Source: CAZKWG01 sp964615375 (GTDB taxonomy: Bacteria; Myxococcota_A; UBA796; CAZKWG01). Taken from it: a DNA stretch of 64,000 bases. A model generated the notes under the pieces. The model was not told where the DNA came from. It ran no database searches and saw only the letters and a program-made list of their open reading frames with translations. The position numbers and the translations under genes were made by a program. The stretch lies in the NCBI GenBank assembly GCA_964615375.1, contig CAZTOW010000034.1, positions 1-64,000 on the forward strand, in the 5' to 3' direction. Below, piece after piece: positions 21,313 through 30,584 of the stretch (position 1 is its first letter; each line of letters begins with the position of its first letter).

Positions 21313-21335
21313 GCACGGCACGATTCTTGCCGTGC
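21313..21335. promoter_or_regulatory. Perfect 8-bp inverted repeat in a divergent promoter gap
   Basis: GCACGGCA and TGCCGTGC arms (21313-21320 and 21328-21335) flank a 7-nt centre. It lies in the 168-nt gap between the divergent MFS and hemerythrin genes, 31 nt before the hemerythrin start. It could be a dimeric regulator operator or a 5' UTR hairpin of the hemerythrin transcript. Confidence 0.4.
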
Positions 21336-21366
21336 TCCTCGCTCCCCTCCCTCGGACGGAGCCCCC

Positions 21367-21960
21367 ATGACCGCCAACGCCCCCCTGTCCACGACCGCCT
21401 TCCTCCAGAGCCTCGACCGCGCGCTGGCCTGGCACAAGGAGCTCCGCGCCACCGTCGCCCGCCTGGACGCGGCCTTCAAGCGCTGGGAGGTCTCGCCGCG
21501 GCTGGCCGCGCCCTGGCGCCACTTCACCGAGGGCATCGACGACCACCTGCGCATCGAGGAGGAGATCCTCTTCCCCGCCCTGCGCGCGCTGGCCGAGGGC
21601 CGCGATCCCGGGCGCTCCGACTTCGAGAGCCCGCTCCAGGAGATGCAGTTCGAGATCGACGAGCTGGCGACCATCTCCGACGCGCTGCGCAACGCGAGCC
21701 CCGAGGCCCGCGAGCTGGAGGACGACCTGCTCACGATGCTCGATCAGCTCGACACGCACGCCGAGAAGGAGCAGAACATCATCTTCCCCGAGGGTGTCCG
21801 CCTGCTGGCCGTCTGGAAGACCGGGGCCCCCTCCACGAAGGAGGAGCCCGCTCCCCAGCCCGCCGCGCCCCGCCCGGAGCCCGTGCGCGTCCCCCCGCCG
21901 GAGCCCGAGCACGGCGTGCTCTTCCGCGTCTTCCGTCGCCTGCGCAACCTGGCGCGTTAA
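21367..21960 (+). CDS. Hemerythrin HHE-domain protein
   Basis: A 197-residue cytoplasmic protein. Residues about 10-145 form a hemerythrin-like four-helix bundle with the expected iron ligands in AWHKEL, DDHLRIEEEILFPAL and DTHAEKEQNIIFPEG. Such domains bind O2 or NO, or sense oxygen or iron state. The C-terminal 45 residues are Pro-rich with a basic end (RVFRRLRNLAR) that may mediate membrane or partner contacts. The ATG at 21367 follows the divergent promoter gap. Confidence 0.85.
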   Translation: MTANAPLSTTAFLQSLDRALAWHKELRATVARLDAAFKRWEVSPRLAAPWRHFTEGIDDHLRIEEEILFPALRALAEGRDPGRSDFESPLQEMQFEIDELATISDALRNASPEARELEDDLLTMLDQLDTHAEKEQNIIFPEGVRLLAVWKTGAPSTKEEPAPQPAAPRPEPVRVPPPEPEHGVLFRVFRRLRNLAR

Positions 21961-21969
21961 CCAGGGCGG

Positions 21970-23085
21970 GTGCGGATCCTCCTGCTGGTAGACTCGCTCT
22001 CCGCGCGCGGCGGCGCGCTGGCCTGCTGGCTGGATCTGCTGGGCGCGCTGTCCGAGACCCACACGCTGCGGGTCGCCGTGGGGGAGGGCGGGCCGGAGCG
22101 CCACGCGGGCTGGCCGGACGGGGTGCCCTGCCTGCGGGCGCGCGCGCTGGCGGCGGCGGACGCGGAGGAGGGCGATCTGGCCGGGCTGGAGCCGCTCCTG
22201 GACTGGGCGGAGGCCGTGCTGGTCCAGAACGTCATGAACCCGCGGGCCCTGGCGCGGGCCGTGGACACGGGCAAGGCCGTCGTGACCGTGCAGGATCACC
22301 GCCTGTTCTGCCCGGGGCCGGGCCGGACCCTGCCCGACGGGTCGCGCTGCGCCCTCCCGATGGGCGACGAGCCCTGCGCCGCCTGCCTGCCGGACTCGGG
22401 CTACCGGGCGAGGATGCTCGCGGTCACGGCGGCGCGTCGGGAGGCGATCCGGGGCGCGCGGATCACGGTCCTGTCCCGCTACATGGCGGACGAGCTCGCG
22501 GCCGCCGGCCTGCGCGGGGCGCGGGTCCTTCCACCCTGGGTGGAGGTTGGGCCTCTACGCACGTCAGCCGGGGAGGGCTACCTGCTCGGCGGGCGGCTGG
22601 TGGCCCACAAGGGGCCGGAGCTCGGCTGGGAGGCCTGGCGGCGCAGCGGGGTGCGGGCGCCGCTGTCGGTGGCCGGAGCGGGGAGGCTGCTGGGCGGGCT
22701 CGACGGTGCGGAGGCGCTGGGCTGGCTGGACCGCGGGGCCCTCCGGGCGGCGCTGCGGCGGGCGCGGGCCCTGCTCTTCCCGGCCCGCTGGCAGGAGCCC
22801 TTCGGCGTCCTCGGGCTGGAGGCCCTGGCCGAGGGGACGCCGGTCATCGCCATGGACACCGGCGGCGTGGCGGAGTGGGCGGCGGAGGGCGCGATCCTGG
22901 TGCCTCCGGGCGACCTCGAGGCCATGGCGGAGGCGATCCGCGCCCTGGAGGCCGACCCGGACAGGGCGCGCGCGCTGGGCGAGCGGGGCCGGCAGGCGGT
23001 GGCGGCGCGCTTCGGGCGGGCGGAGATCCTGGGCGCCTGGGAGCTGCTGTTGGGGGAAGGCCACGATCTGGAGATGCCGTGGTAG
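21970..23085 (+). CDS. GT4-family glycosyltransferase
   Basis: A 371-residue GT-B fold glycosyltransferase. The C-terminal half carries the family-4 signature: PARWQEPFGVLGLEALAEGTPV with the catalytic-site EPFG...E pattern, followed by GGVAEW and VPPGD. The N-terminal half starts MRILLLVDSLSARGG. It probably transfers an activated sugar to a glycan or lipid acceptor at the cytoplasmic face. Acceptor and donor are unknown. It starts with GTG 9 nt after the hemerythrin stop, so the two may share a transcript. A Cys-rich insert (CALPMGDEPCAACLP) around residue 130 is a common GT4 variant. Confidence 0.85.
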   Translation: MRILLLVDSLSARGGALACWLDLLGALSETHTLRVAVGEGGPERHAGWPDGVPCLRARALAAADAEEGDLAGLEPLLDWAEAVLVQNVMNPRALARAVDTGKAVVTVQDHRLFCPGPGRTLPDGSRCALPMGDEPCAACLPDSGYRARMLAVTAARREAIRGARITVLSRYMADELAAAGLRGARVLPPWVEVGPLRTSAGEGYLLGGRLVAHKGPELGWEAWRRSGVRAPLSVAGAGRLLGGLDGAEALGWLDRGALRAALRRARALLFPARWQEPFGVLGLEALAEGTPVIAMDTGGVAEWAAEGAILVPPGDLEAMAEAIRALEADPDRARALGERGRQAVAARFGRAEILGAWELLLGEGHDLEMPW

Positions 23086-23114
23086 AGTCCGCGCACAGCC
23101 CCTGAGGTGTCGCC

Positions 23115-25118
23115 ATGAGGTCTCGCGCCGCGCTCGCCCTGTCCCTGCTCTCCCTCGCCAGCCTGGGTGCGCTCCCCCCTCCTGGCCCAGCTTCGTTTCG
23201 GGAGGGGCTGGCCGACGTCGCAGAGGAGCTGATCGCCGAGTGCACTCCCGTCGATGTCGGGAAGCTCTTCGCGTACAGAGACAGACAATATGAACGATAC
23301 AGACTGTTCCTCGTGAACGATCTCCTCCAGGCGCCACCGAGCGTCGTGGACAGGCAGTACGAGGTCGCTCTGCCGATCTCACCCCTGGAACTCGCCAACA
23401 CCTTGTTCGATGGCGGCTTGTCGGGGAAGCAGATATCAGCCTCCATTGCGAATCACTACTCCCGCCCTGACGACGAAGAGAATCGGGTACCGTTCTCCGT
23501 ATGGGAGCAAGAGTGCGAGAAGAGCTTGAAGTCTGCTGTGAAGGGTGCGGCAGATGGAGGCTTCGGCCTCCTCAAGGCCAAGCTGGAGAGCCAGATGGCC
23601 TACACCAAGGACTCCAAGCGGAGGCTCACCGTTCGTATCGGTCGCTTCACGAGCTCACTGCCATCCTGGTTCACCTCTAACGCGACCCACGCTGCCGTCT
23701 CACGCGAGGAGACTGGTGCGATGATGTCGTTCTGGCTGCTCTATCATCAGAATCCAGATTTCGTCACCTCGCCCCCGAAGATGCTTACCCGATTCAGCGG
23801 CGCGGCGGTCCTCTACGATGAGCGGGAGACCCTGACGATAGACAGGGACGCGGACGAGCAGATTGAGGTTGCGTTGGGCGCCGCGCTCGTGAACGCAAGA
23901 CTCGAGCAGAATCTGCGAAGCCAGCATGCGATGCAGCAGACACGAGCGTATGGAAGCTACTTGACATTTGTGTTGAAGGATCAGAGTGGCGATCAAGACC
24001 TCACCCCCATACCCGGCCCAGGCCACATCTTCGACGCCTGGGAGCGGCGGGTGAAGCAGATGCCCCGCAAGGTCACCGTGAACCTGAACGAGAGGGGCGA
24101 AGGATGGGGCAAGCTCGAGCTTCCAGGGCTCCCCAGCGACCCTGAGGAGGCTCAGGTTTTCGTGCGAAACCTACGTGTCAGTGCAAAATTCGCGGACGCC
24201 TCATCCGTCGAGACGGCTCGATTGAGCGTGCAGTTGAAGACCGGTGAGGACGGAACCCCAGATTACGAGCGGGGCAACCTGGACAGCGGACCGCGGGAGA
24301 CACCCCCTATTCCGCAGGTTACCTTGGAAATCAAGCTCGCGGAGAGCTTGGTCCCAGGGCTGACACAGAAGGTGATCCCCGAGGAGAACGTGACCATTGG
24401 GCTCGACTTCAGCGGTGTAGACGTCCTGGCGGGTGGCGTGAAGCGTACACTGACCGTGGACTACGCGCTGACGCTCAGCGCGCAGTACCAGGACCACTCC
24501 TTCGCCGATCCGATCACGCCCTCCGCGTCAGGAGGTAGTGGTGGCGGCTACCTCTGGAAGGTGCCACTCCCGACGAGGGACTACAAGGGCATCCCCATCA
24601 AATCCTGGGCCTTCCTGCTCAACGACAAAGGTACGAAGGTCTATTCGGTCGCGCCGGGTCAACCCAACCTGATGGACTACCGGAGCGAGCTGGTCAGCAA
24701 CCTGGAGTTGAAGCGGGAAGACGGGGTGTGGTACCTCATGATCCGCTCGATTCGGGAGAGGATCCCCGCAGAGGCCGACACCGCGGACAAGCTGAGATTC
24801 GTGATCAGCCTGACCTCTACGCCGGATGTGCCTGGCGCCCAGCCCACCCCCTGGACCCTCAAGCCGCTGTTGGATCTCGGACCGCTCCTTGAGCACTGCG
24901 TGCCTGTGCCTTCCTCGAGGGAGCTGCGAGATGTCCTGCGTCCAGATGCCGTGACTCGCGACGGCAGCGCTCTAGAACAGCAGCTCGATCAGGTGGCGGC
25001 GCTCGAGACGACGTCGGCGCGAAATGACTACCTCATCCAGCTCTTCGAGAAGGACCAGATACGCCTGGACCGAGAAGCAGGACGCTACATCATCGTCGAA
25101 GACCTGGTGAAGAGGTAG
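23115..25118 (+). CDS. Large secreted protein of unknown function
   Basis: A 667-residue protein with a clear signal peptide (basic start, LALSLLSLASLGALPPP). A ribosome-binding site TGAGGTG lies about 6 nt before the ATG. The mature part is mixed alpha/beta with no recognised motif and few Cys. A GGSGGG linker at about residue 477 separates two parts. The base composition is visibly less GC-rich and the codon use more mixed than in the flanking genes, which suggests horizontal acquisition. I do not recognise a family. Confidence 0.7.
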   Translation: MRSRAALALSLLSLASLGALPPPGPASFREGLADVAEELIAECTPVDVGKLFAYRDRQYERYRLFLVNDLLQAPPSVVDRQYEVALPISPLELANTLFDGGLSGKQISASIANHYSRPDDEENRVPFSVWEQECEKSLKSAVKGAADGGFGLLKAKLESQMAYTKDSKRRLTVRIGRFTSSLPSWFTSNATHAAVSREETGAMMSFWLLYHQNPDFVTSPPKMLTRFSGAAVLYDERETLTIDRDADEQIEVALGAALVNARLEQNLRSQHAMQQTRAYGSYLTFVLKDQSGDQDLTPIPGPGHIFDAWERRVKQMPRKVTVNLNERGEGWGKLELPGLPSDPEEAQVFVRNLRVSAKFADASSVETARLSVQLKTGEDGTPDYERGNLDSGPRETPPIPQVTLEIKLAESLVPGLTQKVIPEENVTIGLDFSGVDVLAGGVKRTLTVDYALTLSAQYQDHSFADPITPSASGGSGGGYLWKVPLPTRDYKGIPIKSWAFLLNDKGTKVYSVAPGQPNLMDYRSELVSNLELKREDGVWYLMIRSIRERIPAEADTADKLRFVISLTSTPDVPGAQPTPWTLKPLLDLGPLLEHCVPVPSSRELRDVLRPDAVTRDGSALEQQLDQVAALETTSARNDYLIQLFEKDQIRLDREAGRYIIVEDLVKR

Positions 25119-25141
25119 CTCGATGACCTGACCTCTGATCC

Positions 25142-25645
25142 TCAGCGCGCGACCGGCACCAGCAGCAGGCCATCCTGGAGCCGCGCCTCCAGCGCGGGCT
25201 CGCCCCCCTGGAGGGCCGGCAGAGAGAGCGTCATCGGGCCCGTGGCGTCCGGGTCGTCCAGCGGGATGACGAGATCCTCCAGCCACAGCGTGCGCGCGGC
25301 GCCGTCCTCGGTCCACAGCGTGGCGGGCCCCTCCAGCACCAGCACCACGTCGGTCCAGCCCCCCGGCGGGGCGACGAGCCGGAGATCGGCGCTCTCCAGC
25401 GGGTGTGGGAGCGGGCGCGGCGGCAGCTCCCGGGCGTGGCCCTTCCAGCCCACGGCGATGACCCGCACGGAGAGGCGCAGGCCCGGGACCTTGACCAGCT
25501 CGTCGGGGTCGGCGCCCGTAATCCAGCGCCCAATGATCCCCCGCAGCTCATCGGGGTCGGCGATGGAGATCCCCGCCTGCGCGGGCCGGAGCCCCAGCAG
25601 CACCAACCCGAGGAGGAGAGGGAGGCTCTTCGAGGCGGCGCGCAT
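25142..25645 (-). CDS. Small secreted hypothetical protein
   Basis: A 167-residue protein with a signal peptide (LPLLLGLVLLGLRPAQA) and a beta-rich mature region of about 145 residues without recognised motifs. It lies 16 nt downstream of the double TIGR02147 gene on the same strand and probably shares its transcript. An overlapping plus-strand frame lacks a signal or coherent composition. Confidence 0.6.
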   Translation of the reverse strand: MRAASKSLPLLLGLVLLGLRPAQAGISIADPDELRGIIGRWITGADPDELVKVPGLRLSVRVIAVGWKGHARELPPRPLPHPLESADLRLVAPPGGWTDVVLVLEGPATLWTEDGAARTLWLEDLVIPLDDPDATGPMTLSLPALQGGEPALEARLQDGLLLVPVAR

Positions 25646-25661
25646 GGCGGCTCCAGGGGGA

Positions 25662-27476
25662 TCAGGGTTTGAACTCCCTCGTACCTGGAACGAGCTGTAG
25701 CGTCAAGAGACGGATCTCGGTGGACTCTCCCGGATTCTCCGCGGCGGCCTGCTGCAGCGCGCGCTCCAAGGAGAGGTGGAGCTGCCGCACGCGCTCCACC
25801 AGCTCGTCCTGCGCCAGCAGGGGCAGCACCACCGCCTGGGCGGCGCGCCAGACCAGGGCGGGCTCGGTCCGCGCGACGCGGCCGACGTGGTCGAGGTTGG
25901 CGAGGTGCAGCGCGGACATCAGGTCGCGGTGGGTGGCCGACTCCAGCCAGAGATGGGAGGCCACCGGGCGCGGCCGGCCCTCCGCGTCCGGGCGCAGCGC
26001 CCCGATGGCCAGGAGATCGCGCAGGTGAGCCCGGAGCTCCTCCGAGCTGGCGCGGACCAGCAGTCGCTCCCGGATCCAGCCCTCGTCCGCCTGGAAGCTG
26101 GGGTGGCGGGCCAGCTCCAGCACGCTCAGGGCCGCCGGGCTGGCCAGCACGCCCATCGCCGCGGCAGCGGCCGGGCGGGCCTCGCGAAAGCCTACGAATC
26201 CACGGCGCTCGAGCAGCAGCGCGGCGCGCTCTCCGGGGCCCGTGGCCAGCGTGTAGCGCCAGAGCAGCGGCAGATCCCGGACCTCCTCCCCTTCGAGGCG
26301 CAGCCCCCGGATCAGACCCTCCAGGTGGACCTCCGGCAGGTGCCGATGGCCCGAGAGCAGGTGCGAGAGGATGCCGGCGTTGAAGCCCGCGCGCCGGGCG
26401 ACCTGGTTCATGGTGAAGGTCTTGCCCCGGGCCGCCGCCTGTTCTCGGCGGCGGGCGAACCAGGCCCGCAGGTAGGCGCGGTAGTCGTCGTAGGCGAAGG
26501 TGCGGGGCAGCTCAGCCGCTGGAGCCGGAGCCACGGCCCCCGAAGGTGACGGACCCTCCTCGTCCCCGGTGTGCACCACCGTCCCCAGGGAGAGGAGCCC
26601 GCCCGCATGCATCTCACCCTCCCCGACCAGCGGCCGGCTGAGCGGCGTCACCTGCGCGGAGATCTGGAAGACCGCGCAGGGCGCGCCGCGGAGGGGCTGA
26701 TGGAGGGCGAAGCGGGCCAACTCCTCCTGGGCTTCCGCTAGCGCTGCCCCAAATGACTCGTTCCAACAACCCATGGGCGTGACGCCGATAGAGAACCGCA
26801 ACAGCCGCTGCCCCAGCGGGACGTGCTCCAGGGCGTAGCGGGCGCGCCGGAGGCCGTCCAGCAGGCCGGGCACACCCGCGGGCTCCAGGGGCGCCAGGGC
26901 CCGCAGGCCAGGGGTGAGGGGCTCCGGCCCGCGGCTCAGCGCCTGCATGGTCAGCCGCCCCACCGCCGGGGCGGCCGTCGGAGGCAGCAGGATCGCGGCC
27001 AGCTCCAGCGGGCCGCGGTTGACCACGCCGCGGAGCGAGAGCGCCTCCAGGCTCAGCAGGTGCAGCGGCCCGTCGTCGGCGTCCGCCGAGAGCTCCGGGG
27101 CCTCCTGCCCTGGCTCCACCCCGCGCTCCACCCCGCGCTCCACCTCCAGAGCCTCCGCCGCCTGCACGCGGTCGGGCAGCGCGCCGTGCTGCGCCTGCAC
27201 CAGCAGCAGCAGCGCGCGCGTCTGCGGCCCGTTCAGCCCGAAGGCCAGGATCAGGTTCTCCAGGTAGGGCGACCCCAGGGCGCGCCGCCCCGCCAGGATG
27301 TTGCCCAGGTGCCCCGCCGTGCAGCCGATCTGCTGCGCCACGATGCGCTTCGCCGCGCTGCCGTGCTCCCGCTCCAGCCGGTGGACGCAGCGCTCCAGCC
27401 ACAGCCGATAGTCCTTGTATCGGGCGGGATCGAGGGCGCCGCGCGCGAAGAGGGGGCGGATCGGGAGAGCGGACAT
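25662..27476 (-). CDS. Double TIGR02147/DUF4423-family protein
   Basis: A 604-residue cytoplasmic protein built from two tandem TIGR02147-type units. Unit 1 (about 1-300) starts with DYRLWLERCVHRLE and an HTH-like AKRIVAQQIGCTAGHLGNIL. Unit 2 (about 320-604) starts with YDDYRAYLRAWFARRRE and MNQVARRAGFNAGILSHLLSG, then a DUF4423-like helical domain. Family members are usually single units near 270 residues, are common in Myxococcota and Fibrobacter, and contain a lambda-repressor-like HTH, so a regulatory role is likely. The ATG at 27476 is chosen because the homologous region follows directly; an upstream in-frame start would add 8 residues. Confidence 0.75.
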   Translation of the reverse strand: MSALPIRPLFARGALDPARYKDYRLWLERCVHRLEREHGSAAKRIVAQQIGCTAGHLGNILAGRRALGSPYLENLILAFGLNGPQTRALLLLVQAQHGALPDRVQAAEALEVERGVERGVEPGQEAPELSADADDGPLHLLSLEALSLRGVVNRGPLELAAILLPPTAAPAVGRLTMQALSRGPEPLTPGLRALAPLEPAGVPGLLDGLRRARYALEHVPLGQRLLRFSIGVTPMGCWNESFGAALAEAQEELARFALHQPLRGAPCAVFQISAQVTPLSRPLVGEGEMHAGGLLSLGTVVHTGDEEGPSPSGAVAPAPAAELPRTFAYDDYRAYLRAWFARRREQAAARGKTFTMNQVARRAGFNAGILSHLLSGHRHLPEVHLEGLIRGLRLEGEEVRDLPLLWRYTLATGPGERAALLLERRGFVGFREARPAAAAAMGVLASPAALSVLELARHPSFQADEGWIRERLLVRASSEELRAHLRDLLAIGALRPDAEGRPRPVASHLWLESATHRDLMSALHLANLDHVGRVARTEPALVWRAAQAVVLPLLAQDELVERVRQLHLSLERALQQAAAENPGESTEIRLLTLQLVPGTREFKP

Positions 27477-27542
27477 GCGGCCAAGGCTATCGCAGGCCAC
27501 CCTGGAGCCCGGTCCTCAGCCCGTAGATTCCATTACGTCTTG

Positions 27543-27571
27543 AAAACCGGAGGCGCCCAAGATCGGCCTCC
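27543..27571 (-). terminator. Possible intrinsic terminator after bioY
   Basis: On the minus strand a 6-bp stem (GGAGGC/GCCTCC, arms 27566-27571 and 27549-27554) with an 11-nt loop is followed by GGTTTT. It sits 21 nt beyond the bioY stop. The T-run is short, so it may be weak. Confidence 0.4.
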
Positions 27572-27591
27572 CTGGCGCCCTCGACCAGCCC

Positions 27592-28203
27592 TCAGCCCCG
27601 GAAGCGCTCCACCAGCTTCCAGGTACCCGGCAGAAGTCCCGCCGCGAGGGCGCACTTCACGAGATCGCCGGGCAGGAAGGGCAGCACGCCCTTGACCAGC
27701 GCGTCGGCCGGGCTCAGGTCCATCGTCAGCATGAGGCCCAGCGCGCCCGCGCCGAAGATGATGAAGCTGCCCAGCAGGAAGGAGAGGAAGGCGCTCAGCG
27801 GACGGCGATCCGCGCTGCGCTCCGCCCGATAGCCGATGAAGCTGGCCGCGCCCACGAAGCCCACAAGGTAGCCCACGGTCGGCCCCAGCAGGCTGTCCAG
27901 CCCGCCCGCGCCGCCCGCGTAGAAGGGCGCCCCCAGCGCGCCCAGCAGCACATAGAGCCCGAGCGAGAGCGCGCCCCGACGGCTGCCCAGCGAGGCGCCG
28001 ACCAGGGAGACGGCGAAGGTCTGACCGGAGAGCGGCACCGGCGTGAAGGGGAGCGGGATCTCGATCTGCGCGGCCATCGCGACCAGCAGCGCGCCGGCCA
28101 CCACCACCACGGCGTCCTTCCAGGCGACAGACGGCAGCAGCGCGTCCACGAGCACGGGCGCGCGCAGGGAGAGGGGGCCACCGCTCAGGGCGTGGGAGGA
28201 CAT
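27592..28203 (-). CDS. bioY: BioY-type biotin transporter S component
   Basis: A 203-residue inner-membrane protein with six hydrophobic segments. The motifs IPLPFTPVPLSGQTFAV, GALGAPFYAGG and GPTVGYLVGF are characteristic of BioY, the substrate-binding S component of energy-coupling-factor biotin uptake. No bioM/bioN energising genes lie nearby, so it would use a shared ECF module encoded elsewhere or work alone, as some BioY proteins do. It is 50 nt downstream of serC on the same strand. Confidence 0.92.
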   Translation of the reverse strand: MSSHALSGGPLSLRAPVLVDALLPSVAWKDAVVVVAGALLVAMAAQIEIPLPFTPVPLSGQTFAVSLVGASLGSRRGALSLGLYVLLGALGAPFYAGGAGGLDSLLGPTVGYLVGFVGAASFIGYRAERSADRRPLSAFLSFLLGSFIIFGAGALGLMLTMDLSPADALVKGVLPFLPGDLVKCALAAGLLPGTWKLVERFRG

Positions 28204-28253
28204 GGGGGAGCTCCTCGATGAAATCTCAGTCTAACGGGTCGCGGCCGCGGCTG

Positions 28254-29354
28254 TCATCCGTTCTTCGCCTCGAAGTCGCGCAGGAAGCTCACCAGCGCGT
28301 CCACGCTCTCGATGGGCAGCGCGTTGTACATGCTCGCGCGGATCCCGCCCACCAGCCGGTGACCCTTGAGCCCGCGGAAGCCCGCCGCCTCCGCCTGCTT
28401 GACGAAGGTGGCCTCCAGCTCCTCGCTGGGCGCGCGCCAGGTGACGTTCATCGCCGAGCGGACCTCCTTCTGCGCGTGCGGGCGCCAGAAGCCAGTGCGG
28501 TCGAGCTCGGCGTAGAGGCGCCGCGCCTTCTCCTCGTCCATGGCGGCGATGGCGTCGAGCCCGCCCAGGCCCTCCACCCAGGCCAGCATGCGCTCGAGGG
28601 CGAAGATGCCCCAGGTGTTCGGCGTGTTGTACAGCGAGTTGTCAGCGATGAAGGGCGCGTAGTCCAGCATGGCCGGGAGCCCGCCGCGGGCGACGGCGCT
28701 GGCCTTGGAGCGCTCCACCGCCCAGGGCGAGAGCAGCACCAGGGTCACGCCGCTGGGCCCCAGGTTCTTCTGGGCGCCCGCGTAGATCAGCGCGTGCGCG
28801 GCGACGTCCACCGGGCGGGACATGATGTCGCTGGACATGTCGGCCACCACCGGCTTGTCCCCGTGCTCGGGCATGGCGCGGAACTGGGTGCCGTAGATGG
28901 TGTTGTTCGTCGTGTAGTGCAGGTAGACCGCCTGCGGGCGCGGCTGGATCTCGCCCTTGCCCGGCAGCCGGTCGTAGTTGGTGGCCTTGCCGTCCCACAC
29001 CGCCGCCGCGTCGCCCACGCGCTTCGCCTCGACGAGCGCCTTCTTCGCCCAGACGCCCGTGTTGACGAAGTCCGCCGCCTCGCCGGGGCAGAGCAGGTTC
29101 AACGCCGTCATGTAGAACTGCAGGCTGGCGCCGCCCTGGAGGAAGAGGACCTTGTAATCCTCGGGCACCGTGAGGATGCGCCGGACGCGGGCCACGGCGC
29201 TGTTCACGATGGCCTCGAACGGCTTGGAGCGGTGGCTCATCTCCATGATGCCCAGCCCCGTGTCGCCGTACTCGAGGATCGCCTCCTTGAGCTCCATCAG
29301 GACAGGGACGGGCAGGACGCCGGGACCGGCGTTGAAGTTGTGTACGCGGGCCAT
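28254..29354 (-). CDS. serC: Phosphoserine aminotransferase
   Basis: A 366-residue PLP-dependent aminotransferase that converts 3-phosphohydroxypyruvate and glutamate to phosphoserine in serine biosynthesis. The opening VHNFNAGPGVLPV, GIMEMSHRSK, LFLQGGASLQF and the PLP-lysine motif AGAQKNLGPSGV are diagnostic. Its start codon overlaps the serA stop (TGATG), giving a serA-serC operon that covers two consecutive steps. Confidence 0.97.
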   Translation of the reverse strand: MARVHNFNAGPGVLPVPVLMELKEAILEYGDTGLGIMEMSHRSKPFEAIVNSAVARVRRILTVPEDYKVLFLQGGASLQFYMTALNLLCPGEAADFVNTGVWAKKALVEAKRVGDAAAVWDGKATNYDRLPGKGEIQPRPQAVYLHYTTNNTIYGTQFRAMPEHGDKPVVADMSSDIMSRPVDVAAHALIYAGAQKNLGPSGVTLVLLSPWAVERSKASAVARGGLPAMLDYAPFIADNSLYNTPNTWGIFALERMLAWVEGLGGLDAIAAMDEEKARRLYAELDRTGFWRPHAQKEVRSAMNVTWRAPSEELEATFVKQAEAAGFRGLKGHRLVGGIRASMYNALPIESVDALVSFLRDFEAKNG

Positions 29355-30562
29355 CAGGGCTCCAGCGCCACCAGGCTGGCGGCGTAGACGTCGGGGGAGG
29401 ACTCGATGCGGGCCAGCACCTCGCGGCCCGGGAAGCGCTCGACCTGGATGCGGGCGCAGGCGGCCTTGGCGCCCTGGAAGATGATGTTCTCCATCTCCTG
29501 GACGTTGACGTCGTGCTCGCGCAGCACGCCCAGCACGCTGGCCAGCACGCCCACGCGGTCGGCGTGGCGGACCACCAGGACGTGGGTGGCGGGCGTGCGC
29601 TGGGCCAGGTTCACCACGTTGGGCACCTGCCCCGTGCGCAGCCAGACCTCGATGATGCGCACCACCTCGACGGCCACGGCCTCGCTGGCCTGGTCGGTGC
29701 TCGCGCCGATGTGGTGCGTGCCGTACACGCCGGGGAGGGCGGCCACCGCTGGCGAGAACTCCGCCTCGGAGCCCGAGGGCTCCGGGTCGAAGACGTCCAG
29801 GCCCGCGCGCAGCCCGCGGGTGCGCACGGCGTCGGCCAGCGCGTCCTCGTCCAGCACCTCGCCGCGGGAGGTGTTGATCACGATGGCGCCGGGCGCCAGC
29901 GCGTCCAGGAGCTGCCGGTCCACCAGCTTGCGGGTCTCCGGCACCAGGGCGAGGTGGACGCTCAGCGCGTCGGCGCCCCGGCAGGCCTCCAGCGCGCTGG
30001 AGGCGTACTGAAAGCCCAGCCGCTCCGCCAGCTCCGGCCGGGGCCGCTTGTCCCAGCCGCGCACCTTCATCCCAAACGCCACGGCGCGCGCGATGACCTC
30101 CGCGCCGATCTCGCCCACGCCCAGGACGGCCAGCGTGCGCCCGTAGAGCCCGCGCGCCTTGGAGTAGGCCCCCTTCCGCCAGCGCCCCGCGCGCAGATCC
30201 GCGGCGTTGTCCGCGATACGGCGGTCGGCGTTGACTAAATGACCGATGGTCAGCTCCGCCACGGCGATAGCGTTCTTGCCGGGGCAGTTGGACACGTAGA
30301 TCCCGCGGGCCGAGGCCGTGGCGAGGTCGATGGTGTTGACCCCCGCCCCCGCGCGGATGACCAGGGAGAGCGCGCGGGCCGCCTCCAGGTGTCGGCCCTC
30401 CACCTTCGTGCTCCGCACGACCAGCACGTCCGGGTCGGACTCCTGGAGCTTCGCCAGCAGGGCGTCTCCCTGGAGGCCCACCGCCACCTCCACCGAGGCG
30501 CCCGCGGCCTGCAGCCGGGACGGCGTGTCCGGGGAGAGCTTGTCCACGATGAGCACCCGCAT
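29354..30562 (-). CDS. serA: D-3-phosphoglycerate dehydrogenase with ACT domain
   Basis: A 402-residue NAD-dependent 2-hydroxyacid dehydrogenase for the first step of serine synthesis. Features: VIRAGAGVNTID, Rossmann motif VLGVGEIGAEV, INTSRGEVLDE, DVFDPEP with a catalytic acid nearby, and the catalytic His in YGTHHIGAST. The C-terminal 80 residues (HVLVVRHADRVGVLASVLG) form an ACT domain, the usual site of serine feedback. The ATG at 30562 directly precedes RVLIVDKLS. A much longer upstream frame is composition shadow. Confidence 0.95.
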   Translation of the reverse strand: MRVLIVDKLSPDTPSRLQAAGASVEVAVGLQGDALLAKLQESDPDVLVVRSTKVEGRHLEAARALSLVIRAGAGVNTIDLATASARGIYVSNCPGKNAIAVAELTIGHLVNADRRIADNAADLRAGRWRKGAYSKARGLYGRTLAVLGVGEIGAEVIARAVAFGMKVRGWDKRPRPELAERLGFQYASSALEACRGADALSVHLALVPETRKLVDRQLLDALAPGAIVINTSRGEVLDEDALADAVRTRGLRAGLDVFDPEPSGSEAEFSPAVAALPGVYGTHHIGASTDQASEAVAVEVVRIIEVWLRTGQVPNVVNLAQRTPATHVLVVRHADRVGVLASVLGVLREHDVNVQEMENIIFQGAKAACARIQVERFPGREVLARIESSPDVYAASLVALEP

Positions 30563-30584
30563 GCGGCCTCCTGCGGGGCGGTGA

